Shown in pieces: positions 24,788 through 32,736 of a stretch of 64,000 bases of DNA (its first letter is position 1; every line of letters starts with the position of its first letter). The notes under the pieces were generated by a model. That model made no database searches, had not been told where the DNA came from, and saw only the letters and a program-made list of their open reading frames with translations. The DNA is taken from the NCBI RefSeq assembly GCF_010686685.1, contig NZ_JAAGWD010000011.1:48832-112831 (forward strand). The letters run 5' to 3'. Position numbers and translations under genes: made by a program. This DNA is from Pontibacter burrus (GTDB lineage: Bacteria > Bacteroidota > Bacteroidia > Cytophagales > Hymenobacteraceae).

Positions 24788-26059
24788 ATGGAAGGTAAGC
24801 CAGGGGGCAAAACTATAAAACACGACCCGTATGCCGTGCTGCGGCTGCCGGAGTTCAGGTTATACATTTCGGCACGTTTGTGCATTACGCTGGCCATGCA
24901 GATTCAGGCTGTTATAGTTGGCTGGCAGATCTACGATATTACCAAAGACCCCTTGTCACTGGGGCTCATCGGGCTGGCCGAGGCTATTCCGTCTATAGTT
25001 GTGTCGTTATACGCCGGTTACCTGGCCGACATTGTGCCGCGCAAAAAGATCATTATGGTGGTGGTAGCGGTGCTGATGCTGTGCTCGCTGGCCCTGCTCT
25101 ATTTTACGCTGGATATGAGCCAGGCCATAGCTGTTTTTGGTGTATTGCCGGTTTACGTGGTTATTTTTATCAGCGGAATAGCACGTGGCTTTATGAACCC
25201 CGCTGTTTTCTCGTTTATGCCGCAACTGGTTACGGGTAAGCAACTATACGCTAATGCCATTACCTGGAGCAGTACTACCTGGCAGGCGGCGTCGCTGGTT
25301 GGCCCGGCAATAGGTGGCCTGGTATATGGGTTTTATGGTATTACCGCTGCCTACGCTACGGATGCTGTGCTGGTGTTTTTGTCGCTGGTATCGTTTGCGC
25401 TGATCGGGGCTAAGCCGCTGCCGGAAAATGTGAACCCGCAAAACCTGAAAGAGAGTCTTCGATCAGGGCTGAAGTTTGTGTTTGGTAACCAGGTTATCCT
25501 GAATGCCATTTCGCTGGATATGTTTGCTGTGCTGTTTGGTGGGGCGGTGGCGCTGTTGCCTGTTTTTGCATCTGATATTCTGAAAATCGGACCACAGGGG
25601 CTTGGCTTCCTGCGTGCTGCGCCGGCTATAGGCTCTGTAACGATGGCCGTCTGGATGGCTTACCACCCGATAACGGTGCAAGCCGGTAAAAAAATGTTGT
25701 GGTGCGTGGCCGGCTTTGGCCTGAGCCTGATCCTGTTTGGCTTCTCTACCAGTTTCTGGTTTTCGCTTGTTATGCTGATTTTGAGTGGCGCTTTTGATAG
25801 CATCAGTGTCATTATTCGTTCTACATTAATTCATACGCTTACCCCAGAGTATATGAAAGGTCGTGTATCGTCGGTAAACAGTATTTTTATTGGGTCGTCG
25901 AACGAGATCGGGGCATTCAGGGCAGGCGCCATGGCTAGTTGGCTGGGTGCAGTGCCATCAGTAGTGCTGGGTGGTTTTATTACGCTGGGTGTAGTTGGTA
26001 TAACCGCCTGGAAAGCAGATAAACTCCGCAACCTGGACCTGGAACCACAAACAGCATAG
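24788..26059 (+). CDS. MFS exporter, EntS-like
   Basis: A 423-residue inner-membrane transporter with about 12 hydrophobic segments. The loop GYLADIVPRKKIIMV after helix 2 is the MFS motif A. The overall pattern (FRLYISARLCITLAMQIQAV at the start, RGFMNPAVFSFMPQLV in the middle) matches the MFS_3 group that includes the enterobactin exporter EntS. The substrate is unknown and no siderophore gene is adjacent. Codon use shows no sign of transfer. Confidence 0.9.
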   Translation: MEGKPGGKTIKHDPYAVLRLPEFRLYISARLCITLAMQIQAVIVGWQIYDITKDPLSLGLIGLAEAIPSIVVSLYAGYLADIVPRKKIIMVVVAVLMLCSLALLYFTLDMSQAIAVFGVLPVYVVIFISGIARGFMNPAVFSFMPQLVTGKQLYANAITWSSTTWQAASLVGPAIGGLVYGFYGITAAYATDAVLVFLSLVSFALIGAKPLPENVNPQNLKESLRSGLKFVFGNQVILNAISLDMFAVLFGGAVALLPVFASDILKIGPQGLGFLRAAPAIGSVTMAVWMAYHPITVQAGKKMLWCVAGFGLSLILFGFSTSFWFSLVMLILSGAFDSISVIIRSTLIHTLTPEYMKGRVSSVNSIFIGSSNEIGAFRAGAMASWLGAVPSVVLGGFITLGVVGITAWKADKLRNLDLEPQTA

Positions 26060-26067
26060 CTATAAAA

Positions 26068-26106
26068 AACAGAAGCGGCATTACATTTTCTGTAATGCCG
26101 CTTCTG
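26068..26106. terminator. bidirectional terminator between MFS and THX genes
   Basis: AGAAGCGGCATTACA (26071-26085) pairs perfectly with TGTAATGCCGCTTCT (26091-26105). An A run precedes it, giving a T run for the minus-strand gene. Confidence 0.88.
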
Positions 26107-26117
26107 ACTGTCGCTGT

Positions 26118-26240
26118 CTACTCTTCTGCCTTTTGCTTTTCAGTAGTTGCTGCAGCTTTGTGAGGTTTGTGTCGGCGTCTGTTACCGTAGCTGCCTTTCG
26201 CAATTTTGCCTCTTCTGGATTTTTTATCTCCTTTTCCCAT
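26118..26240 (-). CDS. 30S ribosomal protein THX (bTHX)
   Basis: A 40-residue basic protein starting MGKGDKKSRRGKIAKGSYGN and continuing RRRHKPHKAA before an acidic tail. The opening MGKGDKKSRRGKI and the RRRHKP block match the Bacteroidota form of THX, a small peptide that sits in the head of the 30S subunit in Thermus. It is a single-gene unit closed by a strong hairpin and is below the size most gene finders accept. Confidence rests on near-identity to the family pattern. Confidence 0.9.
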   Translation of the reverse strand: MGKGDKKSRRGKIAKGSYGNRRRHKPHKAAATTEKQKAEE

Positions 26241-26310
26241 AATCAGTTTTAGTTAGCATTTAGTTTATGCCTACTCATACGGCTATAGTATGGGAATTGG
26301 TTATAGTTTA

Positions 26311-27312
26311 CTATTCCAGCACTACCCGCTGGTGCACTACCTGGTTACCGGTTGTAGCTGTCAGAAAGTACAAACCTTTTAGTTTGGGCAGCTCGTGCAT
26401 CGGCAACTCAAACAAATGGCCGCTGCTGTTTATAGTTCTGGAAAACACTACCCGACCGGCCACATCTTTCAGTTGCAGTAAAGTAGACTGATTAGCGGCA
26501 TTGCTTACCGTAATGTTGCAGTTGCTGTTAGCACACGGGTTTGGAATTAATGCGGCCTGCATGGCATCACCGGCATCCCATTTAACGGCAATAGTGCTGG
26601 AGTAACTTTGAGCATTGTCATAGTCAACCTGTTTCAGGCGGTAGTAATTTGTGCCCTTTCCTGGAAGTTCATCCACAAAACTATAGCTTGATGGTATTGA
26701 TGTAGTTCCCCTGCCTTGTACTGTGCCTATACTGTTGAATGATTCGCCATCAGTGCTGCGCTCTATATCAAAATGGCTGTTGTTCAGTTCGCTGGCAGTT
26801 TCCCAGTTTAGCGCTATCCCGCTTTCTGTTGCCTTGCCTTTAAAACTGGTGAGCTCTACCGGTAACGGAATAATGGCACCGCATTCAAATTCTTCTGCAA
26901 ATGCAAGCGTTACCATTACTCTGTCATTTCCACCAAGCCCAATCTCTACTCTAAGTAATCCATCATTAAAAGAATTGGCATTAACCTGAAAAGCTACTGT
27001 ATTTACTGTTTCTGAGATCTCGCTATCAGGGACAACTATTGGACGCCCCTGTACCTGATTTATGGTAATATCTGATACAATACCACATATATCCTGGAAA
27101 TATATTTCAACATCAAGTTGTTGGTCCTGAGGGCCTCCAGGCTGGTTTATGCTTGGTGTTACACTTAAAAATCCAACTTGAACACAATCATTGTATGTGA
27201 AAGAACAAGGTTGGTCGCCGGGTATTTGGGTAGTTTGTGCTGAAGTCCTGTTCGGAACCAGACTCAGGAGGGTAAACAAAAGAGGTATAATTAAACATGT
27301 AAACTTTTTCAT
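26311..27312 (-). CDS. secreted protein with type IX secretion sorting domain
   Basis: A 333-residue protein. A signal peptide (residues 1-25, ending TSAQ) is followed by a Ser/Asn-rich beta domain of unknown fold and a short linker. The last 75 residues (from ALIPNPCANSNCNI) form a type A T9SS sorting domain: PNP motif, LQLKDVAGRVVFS, and LKGLYFLTAT, ending VVHQRVVLE. The protein is therefore expected at the cell surface or outside, exported by the type IX system linked to the gld genes. The middle contains a fibronectin-like stretch (ELTSFKGKATESGIALNWET). Activity unknown. Confidence 0.9.
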   Translation of the reverse strand: MKKFTCLIIPLLFTLLSLVPNRTSAQTTQIPGDQPCSFTYNDCVQVGFLSVTPSINQPGGPQDQQLDVEIYFQDICGIVSDITINQVQGRPIVVPDSEISETVNTVAFQVNANSFNDGLLRVEIGLGGNDRVMVTLAFAEEFECGAIIPLPVELTSFKGKATESGIALNWETASELNNSHFDIERSTDGESFNSIGTVQGRGTTSIPSSYSFVDELPGKGTNYYRLKQVDYDNAQSYSSTIAVKWDAGDAMQAALIPNPCANSNCNITVSNAANQSTLLQLKDVAGRVVFSRTINSSGHLFELPMHELPKLKGLYFLTATTGNQVVHQRVVLE

Positions 27313-27329
27313 AGCATGGGTAGTTAGGC

Positions 27330-27540
27330 GTGGTCTGATATAATTTGCAGCTGCATACCCGGTTGTGTGGGGTAACGGAGTTTCTGTGCCTTATGCCCGG
27401 GTGAAGTGGTAAGGCAGATAGGGGTTAAATTGCGCTGATTTAGTCGGGAGAGGGTAAAGCTCCCGGCACCGGTGCAGCTACTTTGGTTTGCCAGCAGTAC
27501 AACTCTGTGCAAAGCCTGCAGTAACTAATATATGCAGCGG
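27330..27540 (-). promoter_or_regulatory. candidate structured 5' leader of the T9SS-sorted protein gene
   Basis: On the minus strand several hairpins can form ahead of the start: CGGGAG/CTCCCG with a 9-base loop (27445-27465), GCCTT/AAGGC (27388-27415) and ACCCGG/CCGGGT (27357-27402, alternative to the second). It also carries GGCAAACC and GCAATTTAACCCC. The GGCAAACC element recalls c-di-GMP-I riboswitches, but the matching GCAAAGC partner is absent, so I do not assign a class. Confidence 0.35.
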
Positions 27541-27871
27541 CTATATACAGGTGTACGATTGCTGCACTTTCTCGTTAAAGTAACATCTTGATTTTTAGTA
27601 AATAGAGTACAAGTTTGGTGGGCGCAGAAGTTGCACTGCACAGGTAAGATATAGTGCAGAAATGCTAAACCTTTTTGTTTCAGATGCTGTTACAAAAAGA
27701 TGCCTTATTCCGAGCGGTCGGGGAGGGCAGGTACCTAATTGCTGGCTCTGTTTCGGACTAAAAGCATAAGGTTTTGCCTGCTTCTAAAAAAGGGCAGGTA
27801 TTCGTAACTTTACAGGATCATATAAGATAAAACAGGTACTGCCGGTGCTTTTGCCGGAGGCCAACGCTACT
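27541..27871. other. remaining intergenic region before uvrA
   Basis: About 330 bases. TAACTTTA near 27808 is a near match to the -7 consensus and could serve uvrA. No gene was recognised. Confidence 0.4.
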
Positions 27872-30688
27872 ATGGCAATTACTCCAGACTATAACAAAGA
27901 AGAAATAGATCAGCTTGATGCGCGCCAGAATATCATTATTAAGGGCGCACGCGTGCATAACCTGAAAAACCTGAGTGTGGCCCTGCCGCGCAACAAATTT
28001 ATAGTGGTAACCGGTCTTTCGGGTTCAGGCAAATCTTCGCTGGCTTTTGATACACTTTATGCCGAAGGGCAGCGCATGTACGTGGAGAGCCTGAGCTCTT
28101 ACGCACGCCAGTTCCTGGGCCGAATGGATAAGCCTGATGTGGATTACATCAAAGGCATCAGCCCGGCCATAGCTATAGAGCAAAAGGTAAGTATAAAAAA
28201 TAACCGCTCTACGGTTGGTACAAGCACTGAGATCTACGATTACCTGAAGCTGCTTTTTGCGCGCATTGGTAAAACCTTTTCTCCTGTTTCGGGTGAGGTG
28301 GTGCGCAAAGATTCGGTTGCTGATGTGGTGGATTTTATTTTCTCGCTGGAAGATGAAGCCCGTGTAATGATACTGGCGCCGCTGCACCTGCAAAAGGACA
28401 GAACTCTGGCTAAAGAACTGGACCTACTGCTGCAGAAGGGTTATTCCAGAATTTATGCCGACGGTGAGGTTTACTTTATAGAGGAGCTGCTGGAGCAGAA
28501 GAATCCGAAGCTCGGCAAAGAAGTTTATATTCTGATCGACCGTGCGGTAATCTATAAATCGGACGAGGATCTGCAGTTCAGAATTGCCGACTCGGTGCAG
28601 ACTGCTTTTTTTGAAGGGCAAGGCGAGTGCCGTGTGAAGTTCGGCGATGGTGAAGAGCGTGTTTTCTCAGATAAGTTTGAGCTGGATGGCATCGTATTCG
28701 AAGAGCCTTCGGTTAACTTCTTCAGCTTTAACAACCCTTATGGCGCCTGCCAGACCTGCGAAGGTTTTGGCTCTGTGCTGGGCATAGACCCTGACCTGGT
28801 TATTCCTGATAAAAGCCTGACCGTGTATGAGGGAGCAGTTGCGCCCTGGCGATCAGATAAAATGAACGAATGGCTGCAGCCCCTGGTGAAGAATGGCATC
28901 CGCTTCGATTTCCCGATACACCGCCCTTACAACGAACTGACCGAAGCCGAGCAGGAATTGCTCTGGACAGGTAACAAGTATTTTGAAGGGCTGAATGATT
29001 TCTTTAAACATATCCAGGCGCAGACCCATAAGATTCAATACCGTGTGATGCTGTCACGCTATCGTGGCCGCACTACCTGCCCCGACTGCAAAGGCTCTCG
29101 TTTGCGCAAAGATGCCAGTTATGTGAAAGTGAACGGCAAAAGTATAACCGACCTGGTACTGATGCCTATTACGCAGGTATTGCCCTTTTTTCAGAATCTT
29201 GAGCTAACTGAGCACGAAGAGAAAGTAGCTGACCGACTGGTAACAGAAGTAACTAACCGTTTAGGTTATTTGGAACGTGTTGGCTTGGGCTATCTTACTT
29301 TAAACAGACTTTCTAATACACTTTCCGGTGGCGAGAGTCAGCGTATAAATCTGGCAACCTCGCTGGGCAGTGCGCTGGTGGGGTCTATGTACATCCTGGA
29401 TGAGCCAAGTATAGGTCTGCACCCAAAAGACTCAGAACAGCTGATTGGTGTACTGCGCTCGCTGCAGAAACTGGGCAATACGGTTATAGTAGTGGAGCAC
29501 GAAGAAGAAATGATGCGCGCTGCTGACCAGTTGATCGATATTGGTCCGGAAGCCGGCTCGGGTGGCGGGAACCTGATGTTTCAGGGTACTTTAGAAGAGC
29601 TCACTAAAAAAGCCGACACTTACACTGCCCGTTACCTGAGTGGCCGCATGGAAGTACCTGTGCCTGCGCAACGCCGAAAATGGCGCAATGCAATTGAGAT
29701 AATTGGTGCCCGTGAAAACAACCTGAAAAACCTGAATGTGAAGGTTCCGCTGAATGTGATGACAGTGGTTACAGGCGTGAGTGGTTCAGGTAAATCGACG
29801 TTGATCAAGAAAATTCTGGCTCCGGCTATGCAGAAGCTGCACGGCTCTACTTCTGAGGCAACCGGCAAATTCGATAAACTGGCTGGCGACTATAACAAGA
29901 TCAAGCACGTAGAGTTTGTGGACCAGAACCCGATCGGTAAATCGTCGCGCTCCAACCCGGTAACATACGTGAAGGCTTATGATGCTATCCGAACGCTTTA
30001 TTCAGATCAGCCGTTGGCTAAAGCGCGCGGGTTTAAACCATCGCATTTCTCGTTTAATATAGATGGAGGCCGCTGCGAAGTGTGCCAGGGAGAGGGACAG
30101 GTGAAGATTGAGATGCAATTTATGGCTGACATCTTCCTGACCTGCGAAAGCTGCCACGGCCAACGCTTTAAACAGGACGTGCTCGACATCAAGTACAAAG
30201 ACAAGAGCATCTCCGAGGTACTGGACATGACCATTGCCGACAGCATTGATTTCTTTGCCGACCAGCAGAAGATCATTGAAAAGCTGCGACCGCTGAACGA
30301 TGTTGGGTTAGGTTATATCCGGTTGGGGCAGTCGAGCAATACTTTATCGGGTGGCGAAGCGCAGCGCGTAAAGCTGGCGTCATTCCTGACAAAAGGCATA
30401 CAGCCGCACCACGAGAACATCCTGTTCATTTTCGATGAGCCAAGTACCGGCCTGCACTTCCACGACATCAGCAAGCTGCTGCAGTCCATGAATGCGCTAA
30501 TCGAGAACGGCAACACAGTTGTTATTATCGAGCACAACATGGATATCATCAAATCCGCAGACTGGATCATCGACCTTGGTCCGGAGGGTGGTTTGAATGG
30601 CGGACACCTGTTATTCGAAGGCACCCCGGAAGACATGGCAAAGCTGGAAGACAACCACACTGCCCGTTTCCTGAAGGATAAACTATAG
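27872..30688 (+). CDS. uvrA: excinuclease ABC subunit A
   Basis: A 938-residue damage-recognition ATPase of nucleotide excision repair. Two ABC modules are complete: GLSGSGKSSLAF with LSGGESQRINLA, and GVSGSGKSTLIKK with LSGGEAQRVKLA. Zinc-finger cysteines are visible at CPDCKG and CEVCQGEGQ...CESCHG. The frame is open from a GTG at 27845, but the ATG at 27872 (MAITPDYNKEE) is preferred: GGAGG lies 11 bases before it and the family usually begins close to this point. A terminator with CTATAGT in its loop follows. Confidence 0.96.
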   Translation: MAITPDYNKEEIDQLDARQNIIIKGARVHNLKNLSVALPRNKFIVVTGLSGSGKSSLAFDTLYAEGQRMYVESLSSYARQFLGRMDKPDVDYIKGISPAIAIEQKVSIKNNRSTVGTSTEIYDYLKLLFARIGKTFSPVSGEVVRKDSVADVVDFIFSLEDEARVMILAPLHLQKDRTLAKELDLLLQKGYSRIYADGEVYFIEELLEQKNPKLGKEVYILIDRAVIYKSDEDLQFRIADSVQTAFFEGQGECRVKFGDGEERVFSDKFELDGIVFEEPSVNFFSFNNPYGACQTCEGFGSVLGIDPDLVIPDKSLTVYEGAVAPWRSDKMNEWLQPLVKNGIRFDFPIHRPYNELTEAEQELLWTGNKYFEGLNDFFKHIQAQTHKIQYRVMLSRYRGRTTCPDCKGSRLRKDASYVKVNGKSITDLVLMPITQVLPFFQNLELTEHEEKVADRLVTEVTNRLGYLERVGLGYLTLNRLSNTLSGGESQRINLATSLGSALVGSMYILDEPSIGLHPKDSEQLIGVLRSLQKLGNTVIVVEHEEEMMRAADQLIDIGPEAGSGGGNLMFQGTLEELTKKADTYTARYLSGRMEVPVPAQRRKWRNAIEIIGARENNLKNLNVKVPLNVMTVVTGVSGSGKSTLIKKILAPAMQKLHGSTSEATGKFDKLAGDYNKIKHVEFVDQNPIGKSSRSNPVTYVKAYDAIRTLYSDQPLAKARGFKPSHFSFNIDGGRCEVCQGEGQVKIEMQFMADIFLTCESCHGQRFKQDVLDIKYKDKSISEVLDMTIADSIDFFADQQKIIEKLRPLNDVGLGYIRLGQSSNTLSGGEAQRVKLASFLTKGIQPHHENILFIFDEPSTGLHFHDISKLLQSMNALIENGNTVVIIEHNMDIIKSADWIIDLGPEGGLNGGHLLFEGTPEDMAKLEDNHTARFLKDKL

Positions 30689-30707
30689 ATTGAACTATAG
30701 GTCTTTG

Positions 30708-30745
30708 AAAAGCCGCAGCAAAGCTATAGTTGCTGCGGCTTTTTT
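30708..30745 (+). terminator. uvrA terminator with CTATAGT in its loop
   Basis: AAAAGCCGCAGCA (30708-30720) pairs perfectly with TGCTGCGGCTTTT (30731-30743), loop AAGCTATAGT, followed by T residues. Confidence 0.88.
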
Positions 30746-30747
30746 AC

Positions 30748-30766
30748 TTTGTCTGAATCAGGATTT
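30748..30766 (+). repeat. dispersed 19-bp repeat, copy 2
   Basis: TTTGTCTGAATCAGGATTT, identical to 5785-5803. Confidence 0.7.
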
Positions 30767-30821
30767 ACAGGATTCGGGCTTCGCTATAGTTGCCGCTTTA
30801 TTTCCATAGTTGCTACTTTTC

Positions 30822-30877
30822 TGCTGGCGCGGGTTTGCAACCCGTGTCTAACTATAGGGTTGAGTTTGCAACTCAAC
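30822..30877. repeat. pair of REP-like palindromes
   Basis: CGGGTT-tgc-AACCCG lies within 30830-30844 and GTTGAGTT-tgc-AACTCAAC at 30859-30877. They share the TTTGCAA centre and differ by compensating changes. The left unit begins TGCTGGCGCG, like the element at 20264. Confidence 0.65.
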
Positions 30878-31120
30878 TGGTATAAAAGGACAGGTAGAAT
30901 TGCTGGCTGTAGTTCTATAGCTGGCGTTGGTCCAACCACCCCTAACCCCTCCTTGTCTAAGGCGGGGAATTGCTACCATTGTTATAATTAAAGCTTTTGC
31001 TCTATAGTTACAGCCCGCGAGCAGGCAGGCGCAGCCTGTCCCCAAGGAACTACTACCACGGAAAGGCGATGCAACTATAGCTATTCATTAACTATAGTAG
31101 TAGCTATCGAAGTGATCACA

Positions 31121-31211
31121 GTCTTTGGGTTGAGCGCCTTGTAGATTTCTGGTGGCGTAGCCATTGCGACGTAGGAGCAAAAGAAATGTACACCGCGCGA
31201 TGCCCAAAGAC
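31121..31211. repeat. inverted-repeat element of unknown type
   Basis: GTCTTTGGG (31121-31129) and CCCAAAGAC (31203-31211) are perfect outer arms, with GCGC on each side in register. Between them lies 73 bases without a coding frame, and GGGGCCCCGCGGCC follows at 31213-31226. It might be a transcribed hairpin or a relic of a small mobile element. Confidence 0.45.
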
Positions 31212-31513
31212 GGGGCCCCGCGGCCGTGAGCGCACCAAAGCTGGATTGAAACGATAGGTTGGTAGAGCTCCCAGGATAAACGGGAACTATGAAAGCAACT
31301 GCTTGTATCCAGTAGCAACTATAGTTAGCTATAGGACAAATAAGATCCTTCGACTAACGCTCAGGATGACAAAAGAGAACTATAGTTTAAGCCAGATTTC
31401 TCATTGAAACTCGAAATGACATTAAACTGAAACTATAAACCATAAATTACTAACTTGCCGTAAAGCAGCGGAAGCTGATAAACAACTATAAATTCATCAT
31501 CAAACTATAAAAC

Positions 31514-32275
31514 ATGAGAAAACGAATTGTTGCCGGCAACTGGAAAATGAACAAGACCTACGAAGAAGCATTGTCGCTTGTGTCGGAGATCGATAATATG
31601 GTGAAAGACGAAGTGAACGGCGATGTAACCGTAATCGTGGCACCTCCTTTCCCATTCCTGCAAAGCGTAGGCAAACTGACCCAGGGCAACGATAAATTGT
31701 ACCTGGCTGCGCAAAACGTAAGCGAGCACGAAAGCGGTGCTTATACAGGCGAAGTGTCAGCAAGCATGCTAAAGTCGGTAGGTACGGAATATGTAATTAT
31801 CGGCCATAGTGAGCGCCGCATGTACCACCACGAAGATGCCCAAACACTTTACAAAAAACTGAAAGCAACTATAGCACAGGGATTGAAGCCGATCTTCTGC
31901 TGTGGTGAACCACTGGAAGAGCGCGATGCTGACCGTCATTTCGATTATGTAGGCAAGCAATTGCACGACAGCCTGTCTTACCTGAGCAACGAAGAGTTTG
32001 ACCAGGTGATAGTGGCTTATGAACCGATCTGGGCGATTGGTACCGGTCGTACGGCTAGCAGCCAGCAGGCACAGGAAATGCACGCTTACATCCGTGAGCA
32101 ACTGTCCAGAATGTTTGATGCGGAAGCTGCTTTTAACTGCTCTATATTGTATGGCGGCAGCTGCAACCCGGGCAATGCTAAAGAGCTTTTCGCTCAGGAA
32201 GATGTAGATGGCGGCCTGATCGGCGGTGCATCGTTAAAGTCCAGAGACTTTGCAGATATTATTAAATCGTTTTAA
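31514..32275 (+). CDS. tpiA: triosephosphate isomerase
   Basis: A 253-residue glycolytic TIM barrel interconverting dihydroxyacetone phosphate and glyceraldehyde 3-phosphate. Catalytic residues are present: Lys in GNWKMNKT, His in IIGHSERR, Glu in VAYEPIWAIGTG. The phosphate-binding loop GGSCNPGNAKEL is also intact. Length is normal. A hairpin terminator follows, so it is separate from the next two genes. Confidence 0.97.
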   Translation: MRKRIVAGNWKMNKTYEEALSLVSEIDNMVKDEVNGDVTVIVAPPFPFLQSVGKLTQGNDKLYLAAQNVSEHESGAYTGEVSASMLKSVGTEYVIIGHSERRMYHHEDAQTLYKKLKATIAQGLKPIFCCGEPLEERDADRHFDYVGKQLHDSLSYLSNEEFDQVIVAYEPIWAIGTGRTASSQQAQEMHAYIREQLSRMFDAEAAFNCSILYGGSCNPGNAKELFAQEDVDGGLIGGASLKSRDFADIIKSF

Positions 32276-32293
32276 TCTTCCGGATTTATAGTT

Positions 32294-32332
32294 AAAAAGG
32301 CTGCTAATACTCGGTGTTGGCAGCCTTTTTTG
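32294..32332 (+). terminator. tpiA terminator
   Basis: AAAAGGCTGC and GCAGCCTTTT pair with one mismatch and are followed by a T run. Confidence 0.8.
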
Positions 32333-32345
32333 TTACCTTAATCCT

Positions 32346-32353
32346 TATCTTTG
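32346..32353 (+). promoter_or_regulatory. -7 promoter element before the knot-protein gene
   Basis: TATCTTTG fits TAnnTTTG, 16 bases before the ATG at 32369; the leader would be very short. The -33 box is weak. Confidence 0.45.
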
Positions 32354-32368
32354 AGTAAATTGTAGTCT

Positions 32369-32728
32369 ATGTCTTTGTTTTTTACCTTTTGGCTGGCACT
32401 TTTGCCCTTTTTGAAGCCTGCTGTGGCCGATGCACCTGCCGCCGGTAACGATCACTGCCGCATTTACGGGTCCATCTATTTGGAACGCGACCCCCGGTAC
32501 AAGAACAATGCATCGCATACAGTTTTCCTGAACGAGGACGAAGCTTTTGCTGACATGGTAGTGTACCGCGAGAGCAACAAACTCTTTGCCGATGCTACTG
32601 CCGTGTGGTATATTACACCTACCAAAGCATTTGCAGACCATATTTTATATGTAACCGATAACCGCAATCTGGCCGACATAACGGTGCATTTTACAACGGT
32701 TCGGTCTTTTGCCGCTTGCCGAGAATAA
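32369..32728 (+). CDS. secreted 7(1) septoil-knot domain protein (DUF6150 type)
   Basis: A 119-residue protein. A signal peptide (about residues 1-21) precedes a compact domain starting at CRIYGSIYLE and ending SFAACRE. The domain consists of a repeated strand pattern ending in (F/L)AD: DEAFADMVVY, NKLFADATAVWYI, KAFADHILYV, RNLADITVHF. This pattern matches, from memory, the family formerly called DUF6150 whose Microscilla relative folds into a seven-crossing (7_1) knot. Two Cys at the domain ends could form a disulphide. It is 8 bases before prmA and probably cotranscribed. Biological role unknown. Family call is recognition by pattern, not a database match. Confidence 0.78.
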   Translation: MSLFFTFWLALLPFLKPAVADAPAAGNDHCRIYGSIYLERDPRYKNNASHTVFLNEDEAFADMVVYRESNKLFADATAVWYITPTKAFADHILYVTDNRNLADITVHFTTVRSFAACRE

Positions 32729-32736
32729 CATAACAC

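Larger units (their letters stand above)
30683..31385. repeat. dense cluster of the AACTATAG / CTATAGTT word
   Basis: Twelve CTATAG copies in 703 bases: 30683, 30695, 30724, 30784, 30852, 30915, 31001, 31075, 31092, 31319, 31329 and 31380. They punctuate the other repeats in the uvrA-tpiA gap at intervals of 10-230 bases. Confidence 0.9.
30767..31513. other. repeat-filled gap between uvrA and tpiA
   Basis: It holds, in order, REP-like palindromes (30830-30877), a CCCCTAACCCCTCCTTGTCT element (30941-30960) of the kind scattered through many bacterial genomes, an inverted repeat spanning 31121-31211, and two short words that recur as intergenic repeats in this phylum (CCTTCGACTAACGCTCAGGA near 31347; AACTCGAAATGACA near 31408). 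No coding frame is convincing. Confidence 0.6.

Noticed and set aside
27324..27512. 62-codon open frame before the T9SS-sorted protein gene
   Set aside because: Lies across the predicted hairpins; composition is not protein-like.
27330..27540. c-di-GMP-I riboswitch
   Set aside because: GGCAAACC is present but the paired GCAAAGC element and expected stem layout are not; kept only as an unclassified leader.
30935..31420. CRISPR array or transposon in the uvrA-tpiA gap
   Set aside because: Repeats are of different kinds, irregularly spaced, without regular spacers; no transposase or terminal repeats enclosing a gene.
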